A DNA stretch of 64,000 bases from Anaerolineae bacterium (GCA_022823945.1 JAJEBK010000014.1:1-64000), one strand, 5' to 3'. Numbered from the stretch's first letter, positions 1-9,700 are shown. The notes: a model not told the origin generated them from the sequence alone. Program-made: numbers and translations.

Positions 1-2
1 TC

Positions 3-128
3 GAGGTAGTCTACAATCAGCTACGACCGCATAGCGCTCTAGGCTACAAGACGCCGGCAGAAACCGAGGCGCAGTGGCAGCAGCAAAACTCCCTCAAAGT
101 TTCTGAGATTTTGTGTCCAATAAAATAG
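3..128 (+). pseudogene. C-terminal tail of IS3/rve-type transposase (truncated by window edge)
   Basis: Frame 3 reads EVVYNQLRPHSALGYKTPAETEAQWQQQNSLKVSEILCPIK*; YNxxRPHSALGYxTPAE is the classic C-terminus of IS3-family integrase-core transposases. Not in the ORF track because no start lies in the window. Confidence 0.85.
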
Positions 129-199
129 GACCATTACAGGTTGTCGCGGCGTCTGCGCTATACTCGCCGCCATTGTGCCAGCAGCCGGAGCCAAAACAG

Positions 200-1168
200 A
201 TGAAAGCCGTTCAGATCATCGCGCGCGGCAAACCCGTCTTTGTCGATGCGCAGAAGCCCGCCCTCCAGCCCGAAACCGCCATCGTTCGCACCCTGCGCAC
301 CTCGCTGTGTGGCAGCGACATCCGCCATTTGCATCACCTGCCCGCAAGCAGTTATCCCACCGCGGCGGGGGAAACCGGACACGAAATGGTCGGCGTCGTC
401 GAGGCGATTGATTCCAGCGCCAGCTCTGTGCAGCCGGGTGATCGCGTGCTTTGTCTTGCGCCCGATCATCGCGCCATGTGCGAGTATTACCGCGCGCCGG
501 TCGACTTTCTGCTGCCGCTGGTTGCCGATGTACAACTGGAACATGCCGTGCAGGCGCAGCAGCTGGGCACGGTGCTCTATGCTTGCCAGGCGCTGCCAGA
601 TCTGCGCGGCAAGTCGGTGGTGGTCATCGGGCAGGGCTCGGCGGGCTTGTGGTTCAACGAAGCGCTGCGGCGGCTGGGCGCAGACAAGATAATCGCGTTG
701 GATACAAAAATGTATCGGCTTGCCTACAGCGGCCATTTCGGCGCGACGCACACCATTTGCAATGCGGACGCATCGCCCGTGGCGGCTCTGCGCGAGGTTT
801 GTGGCGGGGCGCTGCCCGATGTGGTCATAGAAGCGGCCGGCGAGGAGGAGTCGATACGCCTGGCTGTCGAGATGGCGCGCATCGGCGGTTTCATTTTGTG
901 GTTTGGCGTGCCTCGCTTCGAGACGATGGACTTCCCATTCTTCAATATGTTCTGGAAACGAATTGCCACGCGCGGCATGGTGGGGGCGGCTGAAGATCCT
1001 GGGCATGCCTGCACGCGCCGGGCGCTGGATTGGATCAGCCGTGGCGAAGTCGATGCGGCGGCGATGATCACGCATACTTTCAAGTTTGACGATGTATTCG
1101 AGGCTTACGCCCTGCACCGCCTGCAAGACGAAGGCGCAGTGAAGATCGTGATTGATATGGAGGGGTGA
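200..1168 (+). CDS. Zinc-binding/medium-chain alcohol dehydrogenase family protein
   Basis: MKAVQIIARGKPVF..., CGSDIRHLH, GHEMVGVVEA, VVVIGQGSAGL Rossmann motif; ATG at 200 is preferred over the ORF start at 113, which lies in the IS end. Confidence 0.85.
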   Translation: MKAVQIIARGKPVFVDAQKPALQPETAIVRTLRTSLCGSDIRHLHHLPASSYPTAAGETGHEMVGVVEAIDSSASSVQPGDRVLCLAPDHRAMCEYYRAPVDFLLPLVADVQLEHAVQAQQLGTVLYACQALPDLRGKSVVVIGQGSAGLWFNEALRRLGADKIIALDTKMYRLAYSGHFGATHTICNADASPVAALREVCGGALPDVVIEAAGEEESIRLAVEMARIGGFILWFGVPRFETMDFPFFNMFWKRIATRGMVGAAEDPGHACTRRALDWISRGEVDAAAMITHTFKFDDVFEAYALHRLQDEGAVKIVIDMEG

Positions 1169-1287
1169 AATACGAACTACAACTGGGAGACCGAAGGAGT
1201 AACGAGCGAGAAAGCGCCTTGCCCCTACGCAGATTTTGTAGGAGGCCTGGTGAGAATTAAGGGTATATGTATGGTAAAATCATTGCC

Positions 1288-1923
1288 ATGAACCTCATCG
1301 ACTATGCTGGCATTCTCATCCGCCGCGGCTGGATCATGTTGCTGCTCGCTGTCATTGCTGCGGGCGCGGCATTTTTCTTCAGCCGCACGCTTGACCCCGT
1401 CTATCGCTCGACCCAGAAAGTGCTCATCGTGCCCAGTCGCAGCGACTTCGGTTTGACGCAAGCCATCAAGCAGACTCTCAACAACCATGTCGCCTGGCTG
1501 GACAGCTCCTTGCGCGCCGCAGAGGCCATCGACCGGTTGCAGATGGATATGACGCCGCTGCAGTTGCGCGCCGATGTGCGCATCGCGCCGGATATCGACC
1601 GCCTGCTCATCCAGATTGATGTCGAGCATCAGGATGTCAACCAAGCCCAGCGCGTAGCCGCCGAATATGGGCAGATGCTGGTGCAATATCGCAACGACCT
1701 CAACCAGCAAGCGCGCCGCGAAGACCGCATCGAAGCCAGCCTGCAAGACAATCCTGTCACCGTGCGCGCCAGACCGAATGTGACCATCAACACCTTGGTT
1801 GGCTTGATCGCCGGCGCCTTCGTCGGCGGCATCATCGTCTTCGTGCTGGAATACCTGGAAAGCGCTGTGGTGCGCCGTCGCGAAGATGTGGAACTGCCTC
1901 TGCTGGCTGTCGTGCCGGAATAG
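1288..1923 (+). CDS. Wzz/chain-length-determinant-like membrane protein
   Basis: N-terminal and C-terminal TM segments with coiled-coil-like middle; MNLIDYAGILIRRGWIMLLLAV...; alternative ATG at 1267. Confidence 0.7.
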   Translation: MNLIDYAGILIRRGWIMLLLAVIAAGAAFFFSRTLDPVYRSTQKVLIVPSRSDFGLTQAIKQTLNNHVAWLDSSLRAAEAIDRLQMDMTPLQLRADVRIAPDIDRLLIQIDVEHQDVNQAQRVAAEYGQMLVQYRNDLNQQARREDRIEASLQDNPVTVRARPNVTINTLVGLIAGAFVGGIIVFVLEYLESAVVRRREDVELPLLAVVPE

Positions 1924-1925
1924 GC

Positions 1926-2873
1926 TCAGGCTGGCTGCAGGATAGCGGACAAGGTCTCCAGGTCGATATTGCCGCCGCTGACGACGCAGACCACTTTGCC
2001 CCCGCCAGCGCCCCCCGAAAGCGCCGCTGCCACACCCGCTGCGCCTGCGCCTTCCGCGATGACCCGCGCCCGCAGCGCCAGAACGCGAATCGCCGCGCGC
2101 GTTGCGTCTAGCGAAACAACCAGCGATCCGTCCAGCAAGTTGTGGACCATATCCCACATTTCAGGCAACACAGCCGAGCCGCCGATGCCATCGACGAAGC
2201 TGGGCGTGTAGGCGATTGTGACCGGTTCGCCAGCGTCCAGGGAGGCCGCAAGCGGCGCAGCGGATTCGACTTCGGCAGCAAAAATGCGTGTATCGGGCTT
2301 GATAGCGCGTAGGGCGGAAGCGATGCCGGCGCTGAGCCCGCCCCCGCCGTAAGGGACCACGACCGCAGCCACATCCGGCAGGTCGCGCAGAATCTCCAGT
2401 CCGATCGTGCCATTGCCCGCGATGACGGCCGGGTCGCTGACGGGATGGATGAAAAGCCCGTCCAAGCCCGCGAATTCGCCGCTGACCAGCGTGTTCCACC
2501 AGGTTGCGAAAGGCACGGGGATGATCTGGCCGCCCAGCCGCTTGATAGCATTCAACTTGGTCTGGGGCGCGTGGTCGGGCACCACCACATGACACGGGAT
2601 GTCCAAACGGCGCGCGTGCCAGGCGACTCCCTGCGCCATATTGCCCGCGCTGGCTGTCCAGACGCCTCCCGCCAGCTCATGGGGGTCTGCCAGTTGGATG
2701 GCATTGCCCGCGCCGCGCAATTTGAAGCTGCCTATGGGCTGCAAGTTTTCCAGCTTGAGGTAGATCTGGCAGGGCGCATCATTAAAATGCAAGCGCAGCA
2801 GCGGCGTGCGGATAGTGGAGTCGATGATGCGCTCGGCGGCGCGCTGAATATCGGCCAGCGGAACGGCGTTCAT
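1926..2873 (-). CDS. PLP-dependent threonine/serine dehydratase family protein
   Basis: FKLRGAGNAI PLP-lysine motif, TASAGNMAQGVAW, VPYGGGGLSAGI glycine loop; start codon in a 4-bp ATGA overlap with the upstream gene. Confidence 0.85.
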   Translation of the reverse strand: MNAVPLADIQRAAERIIDSTIRTPLLRLHFNDAPCQIYLKLENLQPIGSFKLRGAGNAIQLADPHELAGGVWTASAGNMAQGVAWHARRLDIPCHVVVPDHAPQTKLNAIKRLGGQIIPVPFATWWNTLVSGEFAGLDGLFIHPVSDPAVIAGNGTIGLEILRDLPDVAAVVVPYGGGGLSAGIASALRAIKPDTRIFAAEVESAAPLAASLDAGEPVTIAYTPSFVDGIGGSAVLPEMWDMVHNLLDGSLVVSLDATRAAIRVLALRARVIAEGAGAAGVAAALSGGAGGGKVVCVVSGGNIDLETLSAILQPA

Positions 2874-4000
2874 ACCAGATGCGCCAAAAGAAAGTCCATA
2901 TCCACATCGATGCCCAAGCCCGGCGCAGTGGGCACAGGCACATAGCCATCCACGGCAGCGAAGCGCGGCCCGGTGATATTGTCGCGCAGGGGATTTTCCG
3001 AGCGGTCGAATTCCAGCAGCGGCTCGGGCAGGCGCAGGCGTCCGGGCACGACATCCAGTGTGCTGACCAAGTGCAAGCCCGCCGCGAAAGCCACGCCTGT
3101 GCCCCAGCTGTGCGGCGTGAAGTTGATCTGGAAAGCCGATGCCAGCGCCGCGATACGCTTGCATTCGGTCAGTCCGCCAGCGCCACAGATATCCGGCTGG
3201 GCGATATCCACACAGCGACTCGCCAGCAACCGCCGGAAACCCGCCAGCAGAAATTCGTTTTCGCCGCCCGCGATAGGGATGGTCGTGCGCTGCCTCAGCT
3301 CGCGGTAGCCCTCATAGTCTTCGGGCGAAAGCGGCTCTTCGAACCAGCCGATTTTGTATGGCTCGAGCAGCTGTGCCAGACGCGCAGCTTCTGCCAGCGA
3401 ATAGGCGCAGTTGGCATCAACCATCAGGTCGATATCATCGCCGATTGCCGCCCGCACCGCCCGAACATTCTGCAAGTCGCTTGCAATACCCAGCCCGATC
3501 TTCATTTTCATGGCAGAAAAGCCTTGCGCCACATAGCCGCGCGCTTCGTCCGCCAACGCGCCGGGCAGGTCGGCGGTTTCTGTGAAGTAGAGCCCGGTGG
3601 CATAGACCTTGACCTGGTCGCGCCGGCGACCGCCAAGCAACGCCGAGACCGGCTGTCCCAGCAGCTTGCCGCGCAGATCCCACAAGGCAATGTCGACAGC
3701 GCTGATAGCCGATACCAGCACACCACTCCGCCCAAACACGCCAATCTTCTTGCGCAGTTCGCTCCAGATGGTTTCGATTTGCAGCGGGTCGCCGCCGATG
3801 ATCAAGGGCACCAGCCAGTCTATTGCCGCGCGCGCAACAGCCGGCGGACCATATACTTCGCCCCAGCCATACGCGCCTTCTTTGTCGGTTATTTTGACCA
3901 GGCAGACAACGCGCTCTGTAAAAGCGCTTTGTGAAAAGTAAAATGGCGTTTCCAGCGCCGCCTTGGCAACAAATGTCTCTACCCGCTCAATCTTCGCCAT
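2870..4000 (-). CDS. Mandelate racemase/muconate lactonizing enzyme (enolase superfamily)
   Basis: MKMKIGLG, DLMVDANCAYSL, WFEEPLSPEDYEGYREL, IAGGENEF, DIAQPDICGAGGLTE motifs. Confidence 0.88.
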   Translation of the reverse strand: MAKIERVETFVAKAALETPFYFSQSAFTERVVCLVKITDKEGAYGWGEVYGPPAVARAAIDWLVPLIIGGDPLQIETIWSELRKKIGVFGRSGVLVSAISAVDIALWDLRGKLLGQPVSALLGGRRRDQVKVYATGLYFTETADLPGALADEARGYVAQGFSAMKMKIGLGIASDLQNVRAVRAAIGDDIDLMVDANCAYSLAEAARLAQLLEPYKIGWFEEPLSPEDYEGYRELRQRTTIPIAGGENEFLLAGFRRLLASRCVDIAQPDICGAGGLTECKRIAALASAFQINFTPHSWGTGVAFAAGLHLVSTLDVVPGRLRLPEPLLEFDRSENPLRDNITGPRFAAVDGYVPVPTAPGLGIDVDMDFLLAHLV

Positions 4001-4269
4001 GCTGCGCCTCGCTGTCAGCAGTTTGCCAAGCCGTTATTGTAGCGGCTTATGGCAGCCAGGGAATTCTTTTGTGCGATATTGAGATTCTATCGGGCGAGAC
4101 AAGTCTCACTCCTACAAGGCTTGTCCGCTATTGGGGTTCGAGCGTCTCTTCTATAGGGCGACACCCGTATTATAAGAAGATGTTGTACGGATGCCCCGGT
4201 CAAGACGCAGAGCCAGGCGCTGGCGGAATACCTGGCCGACAGCCAGGCGATCTCGCGCGGCATCTTCGG

Positions 4270-4437
4270 TCATCGGTAGGGTCTGTCACCGAGCAGGATG
4301 TAAACAGCGGTGAGTAGCAGCACGATGAGCAGGACCATCATTCCAAAGGCAAAAGGCAACGCCAATTCTTCAGGCATAAACTGCGCAAGCCACCTTTCGA
4401 TTGCCCAGACGATGAAGAGGCGGGGATCGGAGGACAT
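4270..4437 (-). CDS. 55-aa predicted single-pass membrane miniprotein
   Basis: Reverse strand MSSDPRLFIVWAIERWLAQFMPEELALPFAFGMMVLLIVLLLTAVYILLGDRPYR*; AGAGGA upstream of ATG; below the ORF-track length cutoff. Confidence 0.5.
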   Translation of the reverse strand: MSSDPRLFIVWAIERWLAQFMPEELALPFAFGMMVLLIVLLLTAVYILLGDRPYR

Positions 4438-4503
4438 CAGATTCCTCTCATGAATAATTCAAGCAAGGTAGCACGGTTTCACAGTGTAAGCAAATAGATT
4501 TGC

Positions 4504-4596
4504 GCACTCGGTGGCAATGCCTATGCGCAAGCCTGGGGCGTCCAGCCCGTCTACGAACGCTCGGGCGGCAACGTGCCAATCTGTTTCGGCTGCTCA
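4504..4596 (+). pseudogene. Remnant of M20-family peptidase (dipeptidase-like)
   Basis: Frame reads ALGGNAYAQAWGVQPVYERSGGNVPICFG, resembling the M20 segment 'A...WG..PV..R.GGS.P'; no intact ORF around it. Confidence 0.5.
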
Positions 4597-4688
4597 GTCT
4601 CTTTTTGTCCTCAAATTATTTTGAGAGCCAACCACACCCCTACAGAGCGCAAACCCAACATCCTGTGTAGAGCGAAAGACAGCCACAA

Positions 4689-5072
4689 ATGGACATAATA
4701 GAATACGACCAGCTAGCCAACTGGCTCACCCGCTGCCGTGCAATCGTCAAGAAGATCGACACCGCGCAGGATTACTTGCAGCCCGACTTGCCTCTCTCGG
4801 CCAGCGAAAACCTGGACTACGCCAAGCAGGAAACCAAAGCGCTGGAGCGCGAGATCAATCTGCGCGTCAAGGTACTGCACACGAAACTACAAAACGAACT
4901 GCCCTTACAGGCGAAATCTGGCAGGCGATTGAAACAGAAGCAACACGCCAATTGCCCGTATGAAGATTTGAGGCAGAATCGGGCGACCAGACAGATCGCC
5001 CCTGCTCTTGCTGGCAAAGCGCTCGAACAGCTTATTCGCAAGCGCCTTCGGTCTGTAGCAGGTCGATGCTGA
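4689..5072 (+). CDS. Hypothetical protein (C-terminal part doubtful)
   Basis: ORF only; N-terminal ~75 aa look protein-like (MDIIEYDQLANWLTRCRAIVKKIDTAQDYL...); the tail overlaps the convergent gene. Confidence 0.3.
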   Translation: MDIIEYDQLANWLTRCRAIVKKIDTAQDYLQPDLPLSASENLDYAKQETKALEREINLRVKVLHTKLQNELPLQAKSGRRLKQKQHANCPYEDLRQNRATRQIAPALAGKALEQLIRKRLRSVAGRC

Positions 5073-7155
5073 TCCAGCCGCTTTGACCGAGATAGTCGAC
5101 CAGGAACCAATTGGCCGTGCGCCCTTCCACCGACATCGCGATATTGTAGGGCACAAGCGCCAGGATGTTGCTGCCGGCTGGCGCATCCCGCAACTGGGCG
5201 ACATTGCTGGTGGTAACCTGACATTCCCGCAACGGGATCGACTCGGCATCGGTCAGCGGCGCCACATGCACAACCTTGCCCGCGCCCGGCACCTGCGCGC
5301 AGTACATGCCGCCTTTTGCATAGATCGAAAGCCGCGCTACCAGCGCCGGGAAGGTGCTGGCATCTTCAAAGACCACCGTGCCGGCACCGTTGAAGCAGAA
5401 CTCGACCCCCGCCGCGACTTCGCCCCAGATATTCAACGCTTGCTCTACACCGGCATTCATCAGCGGGTGCTTGTCGATATCGGCGATGACCACCGGCTGG
5501 CAGCGCACATCATTGCTGACAGTCAGCACCAGATAACCGGCTGGCACATCGGGGCAGATATAAGGCTCTTCCGGAGACTGAGGATAACAGTTGGGCACTT
5601 CGATAATCTGACCGACGCTCAGGATATCGTCGGAGAGTTGATTGAGCTCGTGCAGCGCCTCGACCGTGGTGTCGTATTGCAGCGCGATGCGGTAGAGGTT
5701 TTCGCCAGCCGCTACAACATGCTCGCAGACGGGCAGCGGCGTCGGCGTCACTGTCGGCGTCACTGTCGGAGTTGGAGGTGGTGGCGGGTTGGTCGCTGGT
5801 GGTGACGTCGGTGCTGGTGGTGGGTCGGGCGGGTCGGGCGGATCAGGCGGGTCGGGCACCGGGAATTCCCAGGCACCAATGTCACAAGCAGAACCTTGGG
5901 GACGCCGCGTATCGACCACATCATCGTCCGGGTCGTCCAACTGGAGGCAAAGATCATTATCGGCAGCATCAATCGCCGGGTTGCCCTCTAGCAACTCGTG
6001 ATAAATGACATCCTCAATTGCTCGCAGCGAGCTCAGTTTCAGCGCCGCCAGTTCTTCTTCAGCAGACTGGATGCTCAATTCAGCATCGTCCCCAGCCGCT
6101 TGCGCTTGTGATTCGGTATTGGCGTCAGGGCAGGAGTTGTCCTGAATGTAATTGGCTGAATTGTCCAGGATGCTGTAGGGGCTAATGCCAGGATCGCAAT
6201 GGAGAATGTCGCCAGCCAGCGCGCCGGATATCCAGGTGTTGCCGATGCGCAATGTGGCATTGATGCCGGTCATGGCGATCGAGCCGCCGCGCTCCGTTGC
6301 CGTGTTGCTCGTGAATGTATTGTGCACCAGCACCACCGAACCCGTTGAGACCAAATCTGCCCCGGCGTTGATTGCGCCGCCCTCGCGCGCGCTGTTGCTG
6401 TTGAGCGTCGTGTTGTGCATCACGAGATCCCCATTCCAGATCTCAATCACGCCGCCTTCATCCGCGCTGTTGCTCTGGAAGCCGCTCTTCTTGATTTCCA
6501 CTGTGCCGCCAGCCGCATGGATCGCGCCGCCATCCTGAGATGCCGCGTTGCCAGAGAACATGCTCTGAGAAATCGCCAGCTTGTGCGTGTTGTCGGGAGT
6601 GCCGGCAATGTATATGCCAGCGCCGCCGCCACGACCAGCGATGTTATTCTTCACGACGGTGCTGGTGAGCGTGACTCTGGCATCGTTGGCATAGATGCCG
6701 CCGCCCGAATCCAGCGCCTGGTTGTTTTCTATGCTGCTGTTCGTGAGCGTGAGGCTGCCGCCGTCAATATAAAAAGCCCCGCCGCGCGTGCCGGTCAAGC
6801 CGTTGCTGATTGTCAGGTTGCGGATGGTGACATTGGCGTTATCAATCGTAAAGATAGCGCTCAAATCAGCAGCTGAAAGCGTGTTGTCGCCGCCATCAAT
6901 GGTGAGATCAGCAGTGATGGTGGGCAGCGCCGAGCCGCCCAAAGTTACATCGCTGGTCAGCGTGATTGTATCGGCACCGCTGCCGGCTGTGCATCTGCCT
7001 TGCACCAGATCGAGGTTGGCGGATACGATGGCGGCGCTGAGCGAGCAGTCTTCGTCCACAGATATGCTAGCCGCGAGAACGGGCGCGCCGGACAAGCCAA
7101 CAACCAAGAGCAGCCAGAGTATGATTCGAGCCAATGCGGCGCGTATATGACACAT
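5032..7155 (-). CDS. Secreted right-handed beta-helix (choice-of-anchor/CSLREA-like) protein with Pro-rich linker, LysM and SH3-like C-terminus
   Basis: Signal peptide; ISVDEDCSLSAAIVSANLD N-terminus; repeated GGxIxxxxxxxxxxNSxFxxNxA; PDPPDPP/TPTVTPTVTP linker; LysM CEHVVAAGENLYRIALQYDTTVEALHELNQL; SH3-like VAQLRDAPAGSNILALVPYN...WFLVDYLGQSGWIS. Confidence 0.85.
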   Translation of the reverse strand: MCHIRAALARIILWLLLVVGLSGAPVLAASISVDEDCSLSAAIVSANLDLVQGRCTAGSGADTITLTSDVTLGGSALPTITADLTIDGGDNTLSAADLSAIFTIDNANVTIRNLTISNGLTGTRGGAFYIDGGSLTLTNSSIENNQALDSGGGIYANDARVTLTSTVVKNNIAGRGGGAGIYIAGTPDNTHKLAISQSMFSGNAASQDGGAIHAAGGTVEIKKSGFQSNSADEGGVIEIWNGDLVMHNTTLNSNSAREGGAINAGADLVSTGSVVLVHNTFTSNTATERGGSIAMTGINATLRIGNTWISGALAGDILHCDPGISPYSILDNSANYIQDNSCPDANTESQAQAAGDDAELSIQSAEEELAALKLSSLRAIEDVIYHELLEGNPAIDAADNDLCLQLDDPDDDVVDTRRPQGSACDIGAWEFPVPDPPDPPDPPDPPPAPTSPPATNPPPPPTPTVTPTVTPTPLPVCEHVVAAGENLYRIALQYDTTVEALHELNQLSDDILSVGQIIEVPNCYPQSPEEPYICPDVPAGYLVLTVSNDVRCQPVVIADIDKHPLMNAGVEQALNIWGEVAAGVEFCFNGAGTVVFEDASTFPALVARLSIYAKGGMYCAQVPGAGKVVHVAPLTDAESIPLRECQVTTSNVAQLRDAPAGSNILALVPYNIAMSVEGRTANWFLVDYLGQSGWISIDLLQTEGACE

Positions 7156-7209
7156 AGAATAGCCGTCCTTATCTATACAATCGCCAGCGGCACAGGCTGA
7201 CTCTCGCGC

Positions 7210-7237
7210 ATTCTATTGCAGAGTGAAAAAGCGGCAA
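7210..7237 (-). promoter_or_regulatory. Putative promoter of upstream-conserved repeat unit, copy 1 (TTGCCG-16-TAGAAT on minus strand)
   Basis: Conserved with the copy at 9673-9700, about 55 bp before the start codon in both. Confidence 0.4.
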
Positions 7238-7406
7238 GCCGATTCACAATGGAATCCGCGATTGTCGCTCGCAGCGTTGGAATATGTTGCAAGTCGACAG
7301 CGCCTCCCTGCCCGATCTCTTTTCATGGCGGGGAAGCCGATGCGTTCGACAAGTAGCACTGCCCCCTCGCGCAACAAGCGGAGGGGGACCTGCAGGGGAT
7401 GTCCGA

Positions 7407-9617
7407 TTATTCGCAAGCGCCTTCAGTCTGCACCAGGTCGAGGCTGATCCAGCCGCTTTGGCCGAGATAGTCGACCAGGAACCAATTGGCAGTGCGCGCC
7501 TCCGCCGACATCGCGATATTGTAGGGCACAAGCGCCAGAACATTGCTGCCGGCTGGCGCGTCCCGCAACTGGGCGACATTGCTGGTGGTGACTTGGCATT
7601 CTGTCAGCGGGATAGACTCGGCATCGGTCAGCGCCGCCACATGCACAACCTTGCCCGCGCCCGGCACTTGCGCGCAGTGCATGCCATCTTTTGCATAGGT
7701 CGAGAGCCTCGTCACCAGCGCTGGCGAGCTGCCGGTGTCTTCATAGACCACCGTGCCGGCACCACTGAAGCAGAACTCGACCCCCGCCGCAACTTCGCCC
7801 CAGATATTCAACGCCTGCTCCACGCCAGCATTCATCAGCGGGTGCTTGTCGATATCGGCGATGACCACCGGCTGACAGCGCACGCCCTTGCTGACGGTCA
7901 GCACCAGATAGCTGGCTGGCACATCGGGGCAAATGTACGGATCTTCAGGCTGTTGCGGTTGACAATCGGGCAAATCAATCACCTGGCCGATGCTCAAAAT
8001 ATCGTCGGAGAGTTGATTGAGCTCGCGCAGCGCCTCGACCGTGGTGTTGTATTGCAGCGCGATGCGGGTGAGGTTTTCGCCAGCCGCTACAACATGCTCG
8101 CAGACGGGCGGCGGCGGCGGCGTAGCTGTCGCAGTTGGCTGATCGGGTGGCGGTTGGCTGATCGCTGTGGGCGTCGGCGAGGCTGGTGGTAACGTAGGCG
8201 AGGCCGGTGGATCGGGCGAATCGTCATCGTCTGTCTCAGGGTCGGGCGGATTGAGTGGCGGGCTGGGACCATCAACCGGGAATTCCCAGGCGCCAATGTC
8301 GCAAGCGGAGCCTTGGGGACGCCGCGTATCGACCACATCATCTTCCGGGTCGTCCAACTGGCTGCAAAGGTCATTATCGGCGGCATCAATCGCCGGGTTG
8401 CCTTCCAGCAACTCGTGATAAATGACACCCTCAATTTCTTGCAGCGAGCTCAGTTTCAGCGCCGCAAACTCCTCATCAATGGTCTGGACAACCAGCTCGG
8501 TGTCTTCTGCAACCACATACACCACAAACGGTTCCACATTTTCGGCGCTTGCTTGCGCTTGAGCTTGTGAATCTGCATCTGCTCGATCGGGACAGGAGTC
8601 GTCCTGAATATAATTGGCTGAGTTGTCCAGGATGCTGTAGGGGCTAATGCCAGGATCGCAATGCAGAATGCCGCCAGCCAGAATGCCGGATATCCAGGTG
8701 TTGCCGATGCGCAATGTGGCATTGATACCGGTCATGGCGATCGAGCCGCCGCGCTCCGTTGCCGTGTTGCTCGTGAATGTATTGTGCACCAGCACCACCG
8801 AACCCGTTGAGACCAAATCTGCCCCGGCGTTGATGGCGCCGCCCTCGCGCGCGCTGTTGCTGTTGAGCGTCGTATTGTGCATCACGAGATCGCCATTCCA
8901 GATCTCAATCACGCCGCCTTCATCCGCGCTGTTGCTCTGGAAGCCGCTCTTCTTGATTTCCACTGTGCCCCCAGCCGCATGGATCGCGCCGCCATCCTGA
9001 GACGCCTCGTTGCCAGTGAATACGCTCTGAGAAATCGCCAGCTTGTGCGTGTTGCCTGTTGTGCCGGCAATGTATATGCCAGCGCCGCCACCGCGACCGG
9101 CCGTGTTATTCTTCACGACGGTGCTGGTGAGCGTGACTCTGGCATCGTTAGCATAGATGCCGCCGCCCGAATCCAGCGCCTGGTTTTCTTCTATGCTGCT
9201 GTCCGTGATTGTGAGGCTGCCGACATCAATGTGAATCGCCCCGCCGCGCGTGCCAGTCAAGCCATTGGTGATTGTCAGGTTGCGAATGGTGACATTGGCA
9301 TCTTCAATACGAAAGATGGCGCTCTTTTTGTCAGCCGAAATCGTGTTGCCGGCGCCATCAATGGTCAGATCGGCGGTGATGATGGGCAGCGCCTCGCCAG
9401 TCAAGGTGATATCGCTGGTCAGCGTGATTGTATCGGTGCCGCTGCCGGCTGCGCATTTGCCTTGCGCAATGTCAAGGTTGGCAGACCCGATGGCGGCAAC
9501 AATTGTGCAGTCTTCGTCCACAGATATGTCAGCCGCAAGCACGGGCGCGCCAGACAAGCCCACAGCCAGGAGCAGCAAAGGCAAGAAACGAGCAGAAAAA
9601 GCGCGTACATGACACAT
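7407..9617 (-). CDS. Paralogue of the 5032-7155 beta-helix/LysM/SH3 secreted protein
   Basis: Same domain order; long near-identical block (GGGIYANDARVTLTSTVVKNN...NYIQD.SCPD); start MCHVRAFSARF aligned with MCHIRAALARI of the first copy rather than the longer ORF start. Confidence 0.85.
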   Translation of the reverse strand: MCHVRAFSARFLPLLLLAVGLSGAPVLAADISVDEDCTIVAAIGSANLDIAQGKCAAGSGTDTITLTSDITLTGEALPIITADLTIDGAGNTISADKKSAIFRIEDANVTIRNLTITNGLTGTRGGAIHIDVGSLTITDSSIEENQALDSGGGIYANDARVTLTSTVVKNNTAGRGGGAGIYIAGTTGNTHKLAISQSVFTGNEASQDGGAIHAAGGTVEIKKSGFQSNSADEGGVIEIWNGDLVMHNTTLNSNSAREGGAINAGADLVSTGSVVLVHNTFTSNTATERGGSIAMTGINATLRIGNTWISGILAGGILHCDPGISPYSILDNSANYIQDDSCPDRADADSQAQAQASAENVEPFVVYVVAEDTELVVQTIDEEFAALKLSSLQEIEGVIYHELLEGNPAIDAADNDLCSQLDDPEDDVVDTRRPQGSACDIGAWEFPVDGPSPPLNPPDPETDDDDSPDPPASPTLPPASPTPTAISQPPPDQPTATATPPPPPVCEHVVAAGENLTRIALQYNTTVEALRELNQLSDDILSIGQVIDLPDCQPQQPEDPYICPDVPASYLVLTVSKGVRCQPVVIADIDKHPLMNAGVEQALNIWGEVAAGVEFCFSGAGTVVYEDTGSSPALVTRLSTYAKDGMHCAQVPGAGKVVHVAALTDAESIPLTECQVTTSNVAQLRDAPAGSNVLALVPYNIAMSAEARTANWFLVDYLGQSGWISLDLVQTEGACE

Positions 9618-9672
9618 AGAGTAGCCGTCCTTATCTACAACGGTCGCCAGCGGCACAGGTTGACTCCCGCGC

Positions 9673-9700
9673 ATTTTATTGCAGAGTGAAAAAGCGGCAA
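9673..9700 (-). promoter_or_regulatory. Putative promoter, copy 2 (TTGCCG-16-TAAAAT on minus strand)
   Basis: See copy 1 at 7210-7237. Confidence 0.4.

Larger units (their letters stand above)
5032..7262. repeat. Tandem duplication unit 1 (gene plus ~105 bp upstream)
   Basis: Homology continues through '...gcagagtgaaaaagcggcaagccgattcacaatggaatc(c/t)gcgattg' upstream of both genes. Confidence 0.8.

Noticed and set aside
158-1126. 322-aa minus-strand ORF
   Set aside because: Antisense shadow of the dehydrogenase gene with low-complexity R/H/Q/A-rich composition.
3931-4317. 128-aa plus-strand ORF
   Set aside because: Starts antisense in the enolase-superfamily gene and crosses repeat fragments; no protein-like pattern except the unrelated gene remnant.
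6300-9200. Repeated GC-rich motifs as a CRISPR or DNA-level repeat array
   Set aside because: They are explained by the beta-helix coding repeats and by the gene duplication.
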